Shown here one piece after another: positions 13,001-27,700 of a DNA stretch of 64,000 nucleotides (position 1 is its first letter; each line of letters begins with the position of its first letter). This DNA comes from Ursus arctos. Its lineage: Eukaryota; Chordata; Mammalia; Carnivora; Ursidae. The DNA is taken from NCBI RefSeq assembly GCF_023065955.2, contig NW_026622952.1, positions 34,421,813 to 34,485,812 of the forward strand. The letters run 5' to 3'. The position numbers were made by a program, and so were the translations under genes. Under the pieces are notes generated by a model. That model made no database searches. It worked only from the letters and a program-made list of their open reading frames with translations, and was not told the origin of the DNA.

Positions 13001-16000
13001 TAAATAATCATCTCTTGACTTCATCACGCAGATACAACCTCTAGATTTCGCTAAACCAATACTTTTCAAACTGCAGGTCAAGAAATCAGTTCAGTGAGTT
13101 ACAAACAGCTTTTGTCCCTTTTTAATGAAATGGATGAAAACAGAAGAGATCGGAATGCGTCCCACATGGCAAAGGTTAAGTCCCGTTCTTAAACACTGTC
13201 TGAGGTGTGTGTGTGTTTCAGGTGTGAACTATGTTTGCCGGGTTGCCATGTAAATGCCATGTAAAAAGTGTGTAACTATGGGGGCGCCTGGGTGGCTCAG
13301 TTGGTTAAGCCTCCGACTCTTGGTTTTGGCTCAGGTCATGATCTCAGGGTCGTGGGATCCAGCCCCGTGTTGGGCTCACGCTCAGCATGGGGTCTGCTTA
13401 AGACACCCTCTCCTTCTCCCTCTGCCCCTCCCTGCGTGCGTGCTCTCTCTCCCTCTCTCTCTCTCAAAATAAATAAATAAATAAATAAATCTTTTTTAAG
13501 AAAGTATGTAACTATGGCAACCTGTTGATTTCTGTAATAATGTTATTAATATTTACAACCACCGGGGGGAAAAAGAGGCCCTGATTTGTAGAATCTGCTG
13601 ATCTCAGTGGTGTGGCTACTCCCACATGGCCAATTTCAGGGTCCCGGCATGACCGAGAATTGGGAAGAGAAATGCAGGGTCTGCTCAGGTGAGCTGGTAC
13701 GAGCCAGCTCCCACATACCCCCCTGCATGGCCTTACCTTCACCCAACCCCAGTGCCTCTCTGGTTGCAGTCTCTGGATTCGCCTGCTGCCAGGCCCTCAA
13801 TTAATGACAGCTCTCCCCCGAAACCCCCTCAGGCACCAGACCCTGTGGAGTCCCCTACTTTTCTGTGGGTCCTTTTCTTTTTCTCGCCTTTCGGGGCATC
13901 TTCCCAGGTTCCATCCTCCTCTTCCATTTTTCTCCTGTAGCCACCAAGTATTCATGCATTTGTAGATTCTCAGAGAGCAGAATGATTTAGTAAAACCCAG
14001 TGTCCTATCTTCTCCTCGGGCCTTTGCTTTGGATGGTCTCAGGCTTCTCTGTGACTTTTCTCACTATGATAAATACTCCATAGATATCTGACAGCAAGAC
14101 GTGAAGGAATAAGTGTATCTTTTTCTAGTGCTAGCATTTTTATGGTGTCGCCCGGCAAGAATTACAAGAGCTACCAATATGTGAGAGCAAAAACCAACCA
14201 ACGAGGAGTGGTTCTGTTCCTGACCTTGACAGGTGGGCAGCTTTTACACTTGTAGTAGGAACAGGACCGGGTATCCCAAACATACAGTCCCCAGGAAGTA
14301 TTCATAAGATAGCTAAATTGTCCCCCAAAAGGACAGATCTGCCAAGCACCTCCCCAGAATTCTGCATCTACGACTAAGCAATAAGCAAAAGAAATCTCCA
14401 AATACTACAAGTTCTGTTTGATAAGTGCCAAGAGTGACACCAAACCTTTCAATTATCCTCACCACTGTTTAAAAGGAAAAGAATCAAATGCTGAAAATAT
14501 CAGATCAGTGCTTATAAAGTTCTTGATTGCCAGAAGGAGAACCTCTGCTTCAGGTAATTATAAGACACTTCATATGCTTTGGTCTTTTTTTTTTTTTCTT
14601 TTCTATTACTAACTGTCAGAATTCAGAACTGCATTAACCTTGGACCATTGAGAAGAGATCGTATAATTAGAAAACTGTTATTTCAAATTCCCTCTTACTA
14701 GGGCTTGATTAATCCTTACTGTCTCAGGTAGGCGGTTCTCCCGAAGTTTGACAAATTAACAGGATATATTCCATCCTGGCTAGATTTAAGAGATTCGACA
14801 TTTATGGATTTGACTTTCGTCTCATTTGATACAAGACTAAGACAGCATCTATTTTAGATAGTACTATTATTAAGGTTACTTAAACAGGCTTTTCTTAAAA
14901 AAAAACGAAACCCAAATAATGCTAAACAAAGGCCAACTGCGGCACAAATAATCGAGTGGTAATGGCGTGGCTCTGCCCTCACCTCCTGTGTGCTGCTGGG
15001 CCGGGATGGGAAATACCGGGCCTGACAAAATTTGGAGTCAGGAAAACTAAGCTTCTCTTCTGGTTAAAGAAACTCTCTGGGTTGGTTAAAACTCCCCCAT
15101 TTTTTGTGGTACAGAATTTTACCTGAAGAAAATGACTTTCTCAGGCCTGAGGGGTGTTCTGCCAAGGGGGCCCTGAAATGGGGGGCAGCTGGCGTGGCAG
15201 CTCCGTGAGGGGCGGCTGAGAGGGTCACACTTAGAGCACCTGTTGCCCCGGCCAGTTCCTGCACCGCTCTCTGCCAACACTCTCCAGGCTGGACTGTCTC
15301 TGGGGAAGTCAAGACTCCTCAGCAAGTCTCCGGGGACATGCGCCTCGGCCCCTGACCTCGAAGGATCTCGGGCTGTGTGGGCACCCATGTGAAAAGCACA
15401 GACAGTTCACTCACTGACAAGCCAGAGGGACAGGACAGCACTCAAGGACCAAGAAGCATCTGCTCATGGCCTTCCAGAATGAAAAGGTGGGAGGTTTCAC
15501 CCTGCAGTTAATAACTGACATGACATGGGGTACCCGAGTTCAAAGTTGACCCTGTGCATTTTTAAAAATAACTCTGTGTTAATTTTTACAAGATATTCCA
15601 CTTCTTTTTATCATTACCTCTTGAAATAGGGATCTAAGTGCTTTTATTTCAGGGGTCCTCTAGCTGTCAGAGTCACTGCACCCCCAGTGCGTCTCTCTGT
15701 CGGGGCTCAGGCACCCGCTTTCCTGTGCTCGAAGCCCCACAGACTTGAAAAGTCCACTGAGGGCGGGGCATGTACTTGCTCCTCTAACAGATCCATTTAG
15801 GGAACGGGGGCTTCTGGAGCTAAAATGGAATTTCAACTACTTATTTCTTAATTATTGAAAGATATCCTGACAGGGCCTCATACATCACTGCCGGCCTCCA
15901 AAGTACCTATCCTTCAAGTCAATAATTTAATAACACCGTAGCCTTGACATTTAACCCCCCGCCCCCGCCCACCTACCACACCCCTGGAGTACCACCCCAA

Positions 16001-18031
16001 ATGCGACCACTGTTCACTGTTCCGGCTACTCCGAAATCCAAAACAAACATCGCTAGAATTTAGCCCCCGGGGAAGGTCAAAGTTCAAATCTCCCCTTGGT
16101 GAAGTTTCCATACCTGTAAAGCAGCAACCAGACTCAGGATCAGAGTTTTCCAAGGATTTGAGCTAAGGGTGGGGGAGGGAGGAAGGACAAACAACTTGGA
16201 AACAGCAGTTGCATCGCGTCCTGAAGACAACCCCAGCCACACGGGCCCGTGGACCATGTCGACCACGCGCAGCCTCTGCTCCCCAACACCCCAAGGCCCC
16301 CCTGCCCGTAGTCTTCCTCTCTGACCCTTCCTGGCGTGCTCCAAAGCATATCTCACTCTTGGGGCTTCTAGAACAGAGCTCTGCCACCCCCAGCCAGAGG
16401 AGCGTCCCTCTGTACTGGGCGGCAGCAGGGAGAGGACACAGTTCTAAACTGTAGGCATTTCCCGAAGACGGGTAGTGATGAGTTCTGGTCGCAGGCGGCG
16501 GGCTCACAAGGCTGGGCCCCAGGGCTGCGGGAGCAAGTGAGCCCAGGCCTTGAGCAGCTCAGGCCCCACCAGGTGGGAGATGCCTGAGCTCTGAGCAAAA
16601 GCCTACAAGTACCAGGGAAGGGGCACCGAAGAAGGCCAGTAGTGGGAAGAGGCAGGAAACGGGCTGACAGGTGAAGGGTGACAGGTGCCATGGTGCACTT
16701 CTGCCTCACCTACCACGCCCCGTGCTCAGAACCATACACCACTGCTCCCTGGCCCACCCCATGCACTTAGTGGTCTTTCCATCTGGAACATGGAAGTAAC
16801 CGGGCCTCACAACCTTCTGGCTTTGAGGGACACACAATTCCAGCAGAGAGATGTGATTATGACAGCGCTAAGTGAAAATAAAAACAGGTAACAGAGTTAA
16901 GACAGAGGAAGCCAGCCCCACACCTGGAAAATGCCTGGAATCTGTTCCGTTCCCGCCCCGCGCCCAGAGAGGAGGTCTCTAGCAGAAGAAAATGACAGCA
17001 GAAAGGCATTCTGGCCGGGCCGGGAAGACGGAGATGGGTCACTGACTCAGAAGGCAGCCAAATCCTCCAGGCTCCGGGCGAAGCACCAAATCCCAGGGCG
17101 CCCCACCTGGGGGGATGGGGGGGAACCTCCCACCTCCACTCCTCCAACGTGCCCTGGGGCTAGGCGAAAGGCACCCGGGTCCTGTGCCAGCTGATGGCTC
17201 TGCCTGGCCCTCGCTGCCTCCCTGCGTGTCCCCTCGGCCACTCCTCATAGGCCCTGCCTCCTCCACCCGCTAATTCTAGGCCTTACTCCCCCTTGTGGAG
17301 CCTCACTCTCCCAGCCTGTGAAATGGAAAGAAAAAAATCCATTTTGGTGACTAAGGTCCGTGAAGAGCACGGCACAGAGTGGCAACCTGGTGAATGCTCG
17401 TGATCCCCAAGCTCTCCTGCCCGGGCTGCCCACCTGAGACCCGGCAGCCCCGGGCTCGGAGATGGGAGAGCAGCCATTTCTTTTTCTCTCCCTCTTACCC
17501 TGGTCCCCATCCCCTGCCCCATTCCTCACTGCCTCTTGCGAAGCCTGCTGGCAGCAACTCATGGCACCCAGGGGAGCCACTTAGCCCCAGTGGTAGTGCT
17601 TAGGGCTAAAGAGATTTCTGACTGTGGTGTTTCCATTATTGACAATAAAGCCCCCAGAACTCTAATTACATGGCTTCCCTATGTGCTAAGGGCACACAAT
17701 CAGGTCAGAGGGAGGAGGGTGTGGAAATGCTGCATTTCCTCGATGGGGAAGCCATGCCCAACTCCCTTCCTACTGTTCACGTGAAATACATGTTTGATGC
17801 CTAAAATGTACTCAAGAAACATGAATAGAAACAGAACACGAGGGGCGCCTGGGTGGCACAGCGGTTGGGCGTCTGCCTTCGGCTCAGGGCGTGATCCCAG
17901 CGTGATGGGATCGAGCCCCACGTCGGGCTCCTCCACTGGGAGTCTGCTTCTCCCTCTCCCACTCCCCCTGCTTGTGTTCCCTCTCTCGCTGGCTGTCTCT
18001 GTCAAATAAATAAATAAAATCTTAAAACAAA

Positions 18032-18067
<36 letters not shown>

Positions 18068-21000
18068 AACAGAACACGAATCGCGGCTTGACAGCTTTGT
18101 AATGCAAATACACACAGTAAAGATTCCAAGCTCCCTCTCGTGTTAATAGCTTTCAAAGGGTAAACTGGGACTGAGCAGTGAGCACTGGACGAGGAGTCAG
18201 GATGTGTGTGCTCTAATTAATTCCAGCTCTGCAAGGCCCGCCTCAGGCAACTCACTGATCCCGTTTCCTCGTGCAGAAAATGGGGTTTACCCGGCCCAAC
18301 TCAGGCTTCGGAGATGAGACAGGAGCCAGTGGCCCTGCCCTACTTTTCTAGGACAGGACTCCGGCAGGCCTTCTCCACCCGGCACGGCCCTCTCCTCCCT
18401 GTCTCCCCCGGGCCTGAGCCCGCTCGCGCTCCTCCTCCCTCCCTGCGCCTGCAACCTGACCTCATCCTCCACTCAGAGGCTGCAGTGGCTCCCCTGCCCC
18501 CCTCCCCCCCCCCCCCCCACTGCGCAGACCTCCGCATCGGCAGCCCAGCCGGCTGCCCCCACCCTCCACCCAGCGGCCCTCTTCTACCACTAATGAACGT
18601 GCTGCGAGGCCATCCCCTCAGACCCTCCTCTTTTTCCCCTTTCTGGATTCATCAGTCTCGAGCAGACATAGAAATCCTACTCTTGCTGTCTTCACATACA
18701 GCCCGAAGCCACCTCTCCACGCTGTCCCCATCCCCTCACTGCTGTTCCTCCTTCAGCTGGCTCTCCGCTGGCCTTCCAAGGCCACCACTCCATCGCAGCT
18801 GCTCGTGGTAGCGTCAGTAATGACCTCCAGGTCGGGAAACACCGAGGACATTTGTTACTCCACTCAAACCTCTTGGCAGCCTTCCCTGGGGCCGCCGGCT
18901 CCTGCTCCTTCGCAGAGTGCACTCCGAGGTCCCCGAGGGTGCACTCCGAGGTCCCCAAGGGCACACTCCTTCCCGACCTGCTCCACCCAACCTCTAAGCC
19001 TGGCCGATCTCAGAGATCGGCCCAGGGTCCAGCCTTGCACCCTCTCCCTACATCCCCTCACCCGCTTCCACGGCATAATGTCACCCGAATGCCAGACATG
19101 CCCACACTGATGTCTCCAGCCTAGACCTCCGTCCCCACGCACATACCCAACTGACTATGTGACATTCTACAGGGAGATTTCACAGACACCTCAAACTTCA
19201 GGGTCCACATCTTCCCCCAAACCGAGGTGCTCAGGCTGGAACTGCCTGGGGCAATCAGTCTCCCTCTAGGAGCCCCCATCACCCAGCCCTCTTGACACTG
19301 CCTCCAAAATACACCAGATTCATCTGTTCCTCTCTGTCTCCGACACCCCACTTGTCCCCGGAGAGACACACGTGCCACAGTCACTTCAGGGCTGGCATCC
19401 TTGTTTCCGCTCTTGCCCCGAACCATCCCCACGTCCCCCACACACCAACTTAATCTCGTAAATCCAAACTCCTTATCCCATGGCCCCAAACCTCATCTGG
19501 TGACTCCGACCTTGACCTTCACCCACCTTGACCTTCACTGCAAAGCCCAGGCCAAATTCTTTCCCTCCCACATAATGCTCCAAGCGCCTTCCTGCCCCAG
19601 GCTTTCACCAAGCACTCTCTCAGCAAGGAATGTCCTTCCCATCCCCAAACACTGACTTAGCCCATCTTGACCTCTGGGAACCCATCAAATCCTTCAGCTC
19701 TCAGCCTAAAAGTCACTTCCTCAGAAAGGAATATTCAACAACATCTGTTTATTTCATTCCCGTCTCCCTCCATCACTGTGAGTCTGCAAAGTCCCTGAAA
19801 ACACAGACCCTGTACGTTTTATTTACTACTGCAGAGTGCCTGGCATGGGACATGCTGAGTGATGAACGACCACAGGTGAACGTCCCCTGAAAAATGTATT
19901 GTGATAGAAAATACAGTCATGATTTTTAAAAAGGAAGCAAGTGACTCGAGAACTCCCCTGTCACCAACAGGCAACTCATTATTCATAAAAGAAGAGGTGA
20001 CTCATGAGTATTTGTTCCAATTCCTAAAGAGTTGTAACTCACTTGCACAAGGAAGACGACAGTGAGGAATTCTGCTTCCCTTTTTCACCTAAACTCAAAA
20101 TTGATGGCATTTTGAACAAAGTCTTTTAATTGCAGAATTAAAAAATTCATGCTCAGTTATCATATTCAATATTTTAAATTTACTATGGCATCTATCATTT
20201 GGAAGAAGCACAGAGATAAAATTTACACCTCTGCTAATTGGCTAGGACCGACCCTCCAGAGAGCGTGAGCAGAGGAAGAGCGTGCGAGCCCTCACGTTCT
20301 AACTCCCTTGCTCTCACCAATATTCTCCATTCATCACGGATTTCCCGATCCCGTGTCTCAATAAACGTTGTCACACTGACTGATTCACAAAAGGATTTTG
20401 AAGTCCTTCCTCTCCATCTGGACTTAGGATCCTCTCTTGTGTCATGGAGTTCTAAACCTGCCTCCTCTACTCAGGTATTTTCTTGGACTTCAACGTGGGG
20501 TCTTTTTCTACCCTCTGACCTCTTTTCACCCAATGTCTTCGAATCTCCACGTTTGTGGGATAACCTGAACTCTTCGACCGCTCCCTTCTGCCTGTGCGTT
20601 CTGTCTCTGTCCGACTTGGAGTCATCTTAGAACTGGAGTAGGTTTCGACGGCTGGAAGGACGGAGCTCATAAAGCCTGCTTCTCTCCTTATTCATTCATC
20701 CACACACACTGATGCATATCCTCTCCGTGTCACTGCCACCAACAGCTGTTCACAGCTCGGCAGCTTTCGCCCAGGATGGCTTTGGAACCCCCTTCACAGC
20801 CCGTAAGCAGAGAAATGGCACCCTAATCGAAAAAAACCAAAGCTATACTGATTAATTTTTCCTTAGAATTCTAGCACTGAAGGACTCCTCGGTGATCATT
20901 TATTTCATAAAGATATTGAGAAGGAAATGTCAAGTTACGTGCTAACAAGCCCGCAATCACTGGATATAAACACACCACACCTGGACCCTAGGCTCCGGAA

Positions 21001-21083
21001 GCCTGTCTGGGGTTCTGCCTCTGGAATCTGGTCACTGATGTTTAAGCACGGTGGAGGCTTTCTTAGCTAATATGTTTGTTAGA

Positions 21084-21133
<50 letters not shown>

Positions 21134-24100
21134 GAGACATACATATATAAAATTTCATCCAAATATTAAAAAAGGTCCTAAAAAGTAAAAGCAATATAAA
21201 TATCTGCATAAATCTCTAGAAACCCAGTTTCACTGCATATTTCTAGGAGCAAACAATATATGTTATTCTACTTTTATATCAATATTAACGAAGTTAATGT
21301 TGAAATGCTGAAAATATTGAATGTTGAAAAAAAAATGCAAAAAAGACCTTAGTCATTCAGGCTGAATTCAGACCAGCTCAGCCCAAATCAGCAACAACAG
21401 ATCTAGACTAGATCAACAGAACAAAGACGAAGGGAGCCCATCATTGTCAGCTACTCTGTGCACCCCCACTGCGTGGCAGCCCCAAGTTCTAGGCCAAAGA
21501 CTTACCGACATTAAAAAATTAAAGTTCTATTTACCACAGGGAATATCCACTTGCACTCAGAAAATTAACGTGCTCACATACTTAAAACCTAAAATGGGTT
21601 GAATGTGACCCTGAAATTTTATTGACACTATTAAGTTTCTCAACAAACCTTTCATTTTGAGAGATAGCACAGAGATACACTTCGGCTCACTTCCTGTTCA
21701 TTAATTTGGAGATTGTTACCCTTGGATTATTTAATTAAGGTTTTATTACAAATTTCCATGAAGTAAACTGGCCCTTTTTAAAACACAGACAAATGTGTGT
21801 ATTTTTATGAGTAGGCTGGATCCCCACAGATGAGCATTTTGGGTTTTCCTACATACGCTTTTCTCAGAACTTGTTACTATCTATGGATGCTTTGTAGCTA
21901 TTCCTAGTGAAACAATACTCTATAGCTCTACAAAAAAAGTTAACCCTGAATCTACAGACTAAAATACATAGTAAAAGGGCGCCTGGCTGGCTAGGTTGCT
22001 GGAGCATGTGACTCTTGATCTAGGGGTCTTGAGTTCGAGCCCCACATTGGGCGTAGAGGTTACTTAAAAAATAAGAAGAAGAAAATAAAATAATAAAATA
22101 CATAGATAAAAATCAAATAAATTAACCCCCCCCAAATCGTGATTTATTCTTAAGACTATTTCTAAACAGTTCTATCTGAACACAAAATACCCTGAAATTA
22201 AGCTGGTTCATTTCCAGGGGGAGCCTCACACGTACGCTGTTGTATTTCCACGTTCGTCTAAACACAACGAAACCTGAGTGTGTCCCTTGATTCATAAAAA
22301 TAATCGACTTTCTTTCTTTCCAGGGTAAACTCGCTCAAAGGTTTCCCATTGATTATATTCATTATTTCGTACAAAAGGTCCTCCTTAGGCACCCTGTCAG
22401 GGCCACCACTGCTAGGAGGCCGAGCAGGGAGGGATGGTGGGAATCTGCAAGTGAAATTAGAATTCTGGAGCAAAAGAAATGGCAAGTCATCAAATCCACG
22501 GATCTGCCTAACAAAACCGGAGGGCGTTCAACTTCAGCTGGCTGAAGGAACAAATTTGATCTTAATTACGAAGATGCTCTTACAAGTTTTGAAGAAGTCA
22601 CAGCTTAAGAAGGACCAGCCGCCTAACTTTTTGATAAATTAGTTTCTCAAGACTAACCTTTTGGATGCCAAAGAAATATATCACACGCGTGGCAGTCAGG
22701 AAAATGTCAGTGTTCAAGGGGGTAAGGTAAATGGCTAAGTAATCACTAAAATGACATCTATGCATGCTTAACAATATGCTAAATCTAAAAAATAAAGATT
22801 AGATTTAAATGTAAAATTTAAAGCAGCACCACCACACACTGGCAAAGCTGTTGGAAGCTGCCAGGCTGCACAAGGTCTTCATGAATTCCAGCACTGGAAA
22901 GCATTATATCGCTTTTTGAGTTCTCCTGCAGAAATAGGAACTGACCCTGGAAGGAGTCCCACATCCCCATTTCTGCCTGGTGCATCCAGAGCGTGGCTAC
23001 CAACCCCTCTCGGGACATCAGAACCCAGGTCCTTCCATGGTGAACAAGTGTGAGGCAGGAGGCAAAGCAATCCTGGCTTCTGGACTGATTGGGATGGAAG
23101 AGGAGGCCAGGCAAAAAGGCATGGTCACCCACCCATCCCTCACCAACAGGACACAGCACGACAAGAAAACACAGGTGAGCTTGATGAGCGGAGGGAACAT
23201 GATTAAAACAACGTGAAGTTTTGAACAACGGCTCTCAAGATGAAGGATGTTGACTTCACTCTGGCTCTCTGGTCTGTAAACTATGTCATCAAAATTCCTT
23301 ATGGAAACCCAAGGAAAGTGTGATATCTGAATTACCACGAGTATTTTTACCTCCATTTTATAAAATTGGTATTTTGATTAAATGTGCTTCATTCTAATGA
23401 GTTTCACAAAGAGAAAGGAACTGAATATGTCAGCTGAATACTTCATCCCAGGTTTAGCAACCACCCCCTCCTAAAAATAAAAATCTTCCAGAGCTTTTTC
23501 ATACGGTTAAATTAGATCAATCTGCTGCTTCCCGGTTTTTTAATTGTCACTCATGTGAAAAAGTGTCACTTTTAACACTGACTTCTTCCTGCCACTTAAT
23601 GTTACTGACATCATACTATCTTTTGGATTTTTCAGGAAAAGAATGAGATAAAAAGCAGTTTCTGTGGCAGGCGGAATTTTCATTTTCCATATTAATACTA
23701 CATTATAATCAAATAGTTTCATGAAGTTTTGATCCTAAGGTTGGAAGAACCAAAACACCCTTTAAAAATGCCTCTCCAGAGACACAGCCTGGAAAAAGCT
23801 CCATCTTCCTATTATGTTACAAGTATTCTGGCTTCCCTCCTTTCCACAAAGTGTCAATCAAGACTAACGACTCTAAACTTACAGAATTAATAAGGAGAAT
23901 TAAGTTGTATATGGTGTTGGTAAACCCAAACTTAACACGGCTCCCAAGCTCCGCTTCGGAGAGGTGCTAAAGCAAGCCCCGTGCATTCTGCCTCATGCTA
24001 GGTGAGGGCACCACCATGCGAGCCCCTGAGCTCCGGGCTGTTACTTCGCCTAAGCCTCTGTGAGCTCAAGGGCATGGTGCAAAGGAGAGAACAGGTGGTC

Positions 24101-24720
24101 CACCGTGCTGTGACCTAAGCTATCTTTCAGAAGAGCCGAATCCCCGGGCCCCACGAGAGAGACAGCTGGGTAGTGGAGGGCACTGACCTCAGAGTTAGGA
24201 GATGTCTCCCTGCCTGCGTGGCATTACAAAGGATACTTAATGTTTCTGGGCCTTTCTTTTCCCATCCATAAAAGAAACAGGCAGGCTTAGACCCTGTGGG
24301 CACAAGACTCTGAGGCACTACTACGGCTCTGCAAGGAGTCCAGTCATGGTCCATAGACTGCGGGAGAATCGTACGCCTTCTCCAAACACACACAAATGCT
24401 GTTTAATAAAGCTCAGAGTCATGCAAAGCGTTACCACGTACCTTTTGTCACCTAGGGATTGTCTTACTCAAAGGATGCTAGTGGGGGCACCTGGGGTGGC
24501 TCAGTCGGTGAGGCCTCAGACTCTTGATTTTGGCTCAGGTCATGATCTCAGTGTCATGAGATCGAGCCTCGAGTGGGGCTCCGTGCCGGGCATGGAGCCC
24601 GCTTAAGATTCTCTCTCTCCCTCTCCCCGCCACAGGGTCTCTCTCTCTCAAAAACAAAAAAAGAAAAAGAAAAAAGAAAGGAAAGAAAAAAGATGCTAAT
24701 GATCTCACATATGTCTGGAA

Positions 24721-24756
<36 letters not shown>

Positions 24757-27700
24757 CACTGATGCAGAGAACAGATTGGTAGTTGCCAGAGGTGGGGGGC
24801 AGGAGTGGATGAAATGAGGGAACAGGGTCAAAAGGTACAAACTTCCAGGTATAAAATCAGTAAGTCCTTGGGAATGTGACAACAGCACAGTGACTGCAGT
24901 GAAGAACGCTGTATTGCATATTTGAAAGTTGCTAGGAAAGCAGATCTTCAAAGTTCTCATCGCACATGGAAAAATTTTTCGTAATGATGTAAGGTGATAG
25001 ACGTTGACTGCACTTCTTATGGTGATCACTTTGCCATGTATACAAATAACAAGTCATTACACTGTACACCTGAAATCTAATATAATGTTACATGTCAATT
25101 ATGCCTCAAAGAAAGATAGGAAGAGTTTAACTAGCATCATATAGGGGACTTGCAAGTGCTGCTGACATTTAAAAGAGGGTCCTCATATATTCAGAAGAAC
25201 AAAGAAATCGCTGGTCTGGACGATCCCCAAAGCTCCTTTAGAGGGATTAACACATCATCCGTCCTTCCTCAGCAGCTCAGCTGCCATTAATGTCAGGGAG
25301 GAAAGAAAGGGTTAAAATTAAGCCAACCCAATTCCAAACACTATAGCTGATTTTTCTAATTAACTTAATCTTAAAATGGAAGTAAAAAAAAAAAAAAAAA
25401 AAAGAACTTGCATTTTGGCCAATTATCACCAAACATTTCTATTACATCCAAAGCTATGCAAACATGTATTTCTCTGTGGCCCGAAATCCCTTGAAAAAAC
25501 AAGTCTGAGTGTACAGTTGATAGCTAGTCATCCTTATTTAGACTTAAAGCCCATCTTTACATGGATTATGATGGTACTAACACTAAATGCCTTTTAAAAA
25601 GCATTGAATACTGTCGGTACATCAAAGTACAAGCCTACCCTTGTGAAAGAAAACGGTCTACATTCTAGCACAGCCACACGTAAGATGAATAATTGATAAG
25701 CAAGGGCAAGAGCTTTGAGAACCCAGAGGTAGCGTACGGAGAGTACTTTTGTACTGTAATGCACAGACCGGTGTCCTGAAACTCGGCACTACTCCGTGTA
25801 TGTATATATATATCTCAGTGAAGTTGGACGAATGCCTACATGGGTTTTTTTTGTTTTTAATTCCTTTGGAAAGGAGCTCTGTAAGGTATTGCCTCCAAGC
25901 TGGGCAAAGCCAGTGTCTAACAACAAACACGATCAGCTCCTGGAGAGGTTTCGGAGTCCCAAGAAGTCAGGGGTTGCCCATGAGCGGCAAAGCCTCTGGC
26001 CTCTCGGTCACTGCCACGGTCTGCCCGGGGCTGACAGCGACGAAGAGGAAGGCACAGGTCCCGCCAGGGCAGCCGCTAAGGAACCAAGGAGGACCCCTCT
26101 ACGCCGGTCCGACCCCTGGCATCTTTTACGAGAAGCCTCCGCGCGACAGACTGACACCTACAAACTCCTCCATTCAGCAAGAGGACGAAGGCCTCACGGT
26201 GGACGGGGTGAGATAACACCGGGCTGCCCTACGTCTCCCTGCGGACCTGGAACACATCAGCCTTTTCACTCTCGCGGTTTCTACGTGGGACACTGAACCG
26301 TACTGTGAAAAATGAGCTTCGCCAGGTACCTACGAACAACGGATCATTTCCCTTCCTCCTTACCATGGAAAGCTTACAGAATCACAATCAGGATGACAGA
26401 AAGTTCCTAAGTACGTTAGCACGTTCCTCATTTCAGGAGCCGCACTCGGCTACAGCGCCAAGGCTGAGAAGACGTTCCACCTTCCCCTGTCTGGGACTTG
26501 GTCCTTCCTGCTCCTGCCAGCGGGGGAGTTTTAAGAACTAACTGACCATTAAATTCCCCTAATCACTGAACTCTGTTTCATTCCGGGAAAACCCAGAGTG
26601 CTTTGCAACCCCCCACGGCCACCCTGCCCTCATTCCTCAGTTCCTTCCCCACCTCCGGGAACATTCTTTCTTTTTCTCTGGAAAACAGAACGGATGCCCT
26701 GAAACAATTTAAAAAGAAATTCAAGGGGCTTATTTAACATGATTAAGGTCCAGGAACATTAGTAAAAATATAGAAATTCTTGGCTAAGTGTAGACTTGGA
26801 ATTCTTCTTGAGAAAACCCCAGAGGCCAGCCTACCATGGAAGAATCAACAAAGGAGAAAGGTCTTACATCACTCCTTGACTCTCGTTTCCTGAAGGCCCA
26901 ATCTTTCCCATTTGGATGGCCTTCATCTAGTTTACTCCCAACAGAGGCGGACGGTTCACTTCCAGACAGAAACACAGGTCCTCACATTATGAAAAATCAG
27001 CGACCAGCCTGTGCAGCCCCATTCACCTCCGCTATCGCGTTAGCTGCATCTTCGCCAGGGAATTAAAGTTAAAGCGAGGCTGTGGCTTGTCTCTCCCAAT
27101 CTCTGAAAGTGGTGCTTCTTGGGGCTGAGATAGTCAACAAATTCTAAGAAGCACCCTTTCCCAATTCAAAGAGGAACACCAGAGCTGGCCAGGCCAACGG
27201 TTTTCAGTTCCACACATCTGGCTTGTGGTCCGACTACCGTCTGCCCTGGGAATACAGAGCCCCCGGAACAGGAAGAAGACAGCGAACCATCCATTTTCTG
27301 ATGTCCAGCTTAATGTTAGGAAAGGTGTTAGGGTTCGAAGCCGACGACCAAGAAAGAATTCTTGAGAGGTCTTTGGTGCCAAAAGGTGCAAAAAGGGGAC
27401 AGGACCCGTGGGCAGAAAGAGCTGCACCGGGGTCACAAGAAGTGGCCCATTATATTTCCTCAAGTTGGGAAGGGGTTAGGGATAGCATCAGTCTCCAAGG
27501 AATTTTGGAAGCAAGGTTTCCAGGACCTTGAGCGGCCTAGCTATTGTTGGGAAAATGTCATTTATTACCGTCTAAAAAACCCTTAGTCGTGAGACCCTTC
27601 AGATGCATATGGGTGGGCCATATGCTTGGGGGATGATTGCCAACATGTATCTGGGGGGTTTAGAGATAAAGGAAGTTTCCAAAGGAATTTTTATACGTTA

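Noticed and set aside
13281..13500. tRNA-like sequences at SINE heads
   Set aside because: The tRNA-Lys-like parts belong to CanSINEs with tails and target duplications. None is a functional tRNA gene.
18314..18811. 165-codon plus-strand ORF
   Set aside because: Pro/Ser-rich reading of pyrimidine-rich DNA including a 15-base C run and the start of an L2 fossil.
20238..20630. 130-codon plus-strand ORF
   Set aside because: No recognisable domain, no splice or promoter evidence, Ser-rich random-looking composition, inside an intron on the opposite strand.
24535..25029. 164-codon minus-strand ORF
   Set aside because: It is the antisense reading of a SINE tail, a 30-base A run and an L1 3' end, giving the phenylalanine run.
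25749..26296. Two overlapping plus-strand ORFs of 155 and 166 codons
   Set aside because: Different frames of the same segment, antisense within a DCTD intron, with no domain or splice support. Two such overlapping frames are more likely due to local composition.
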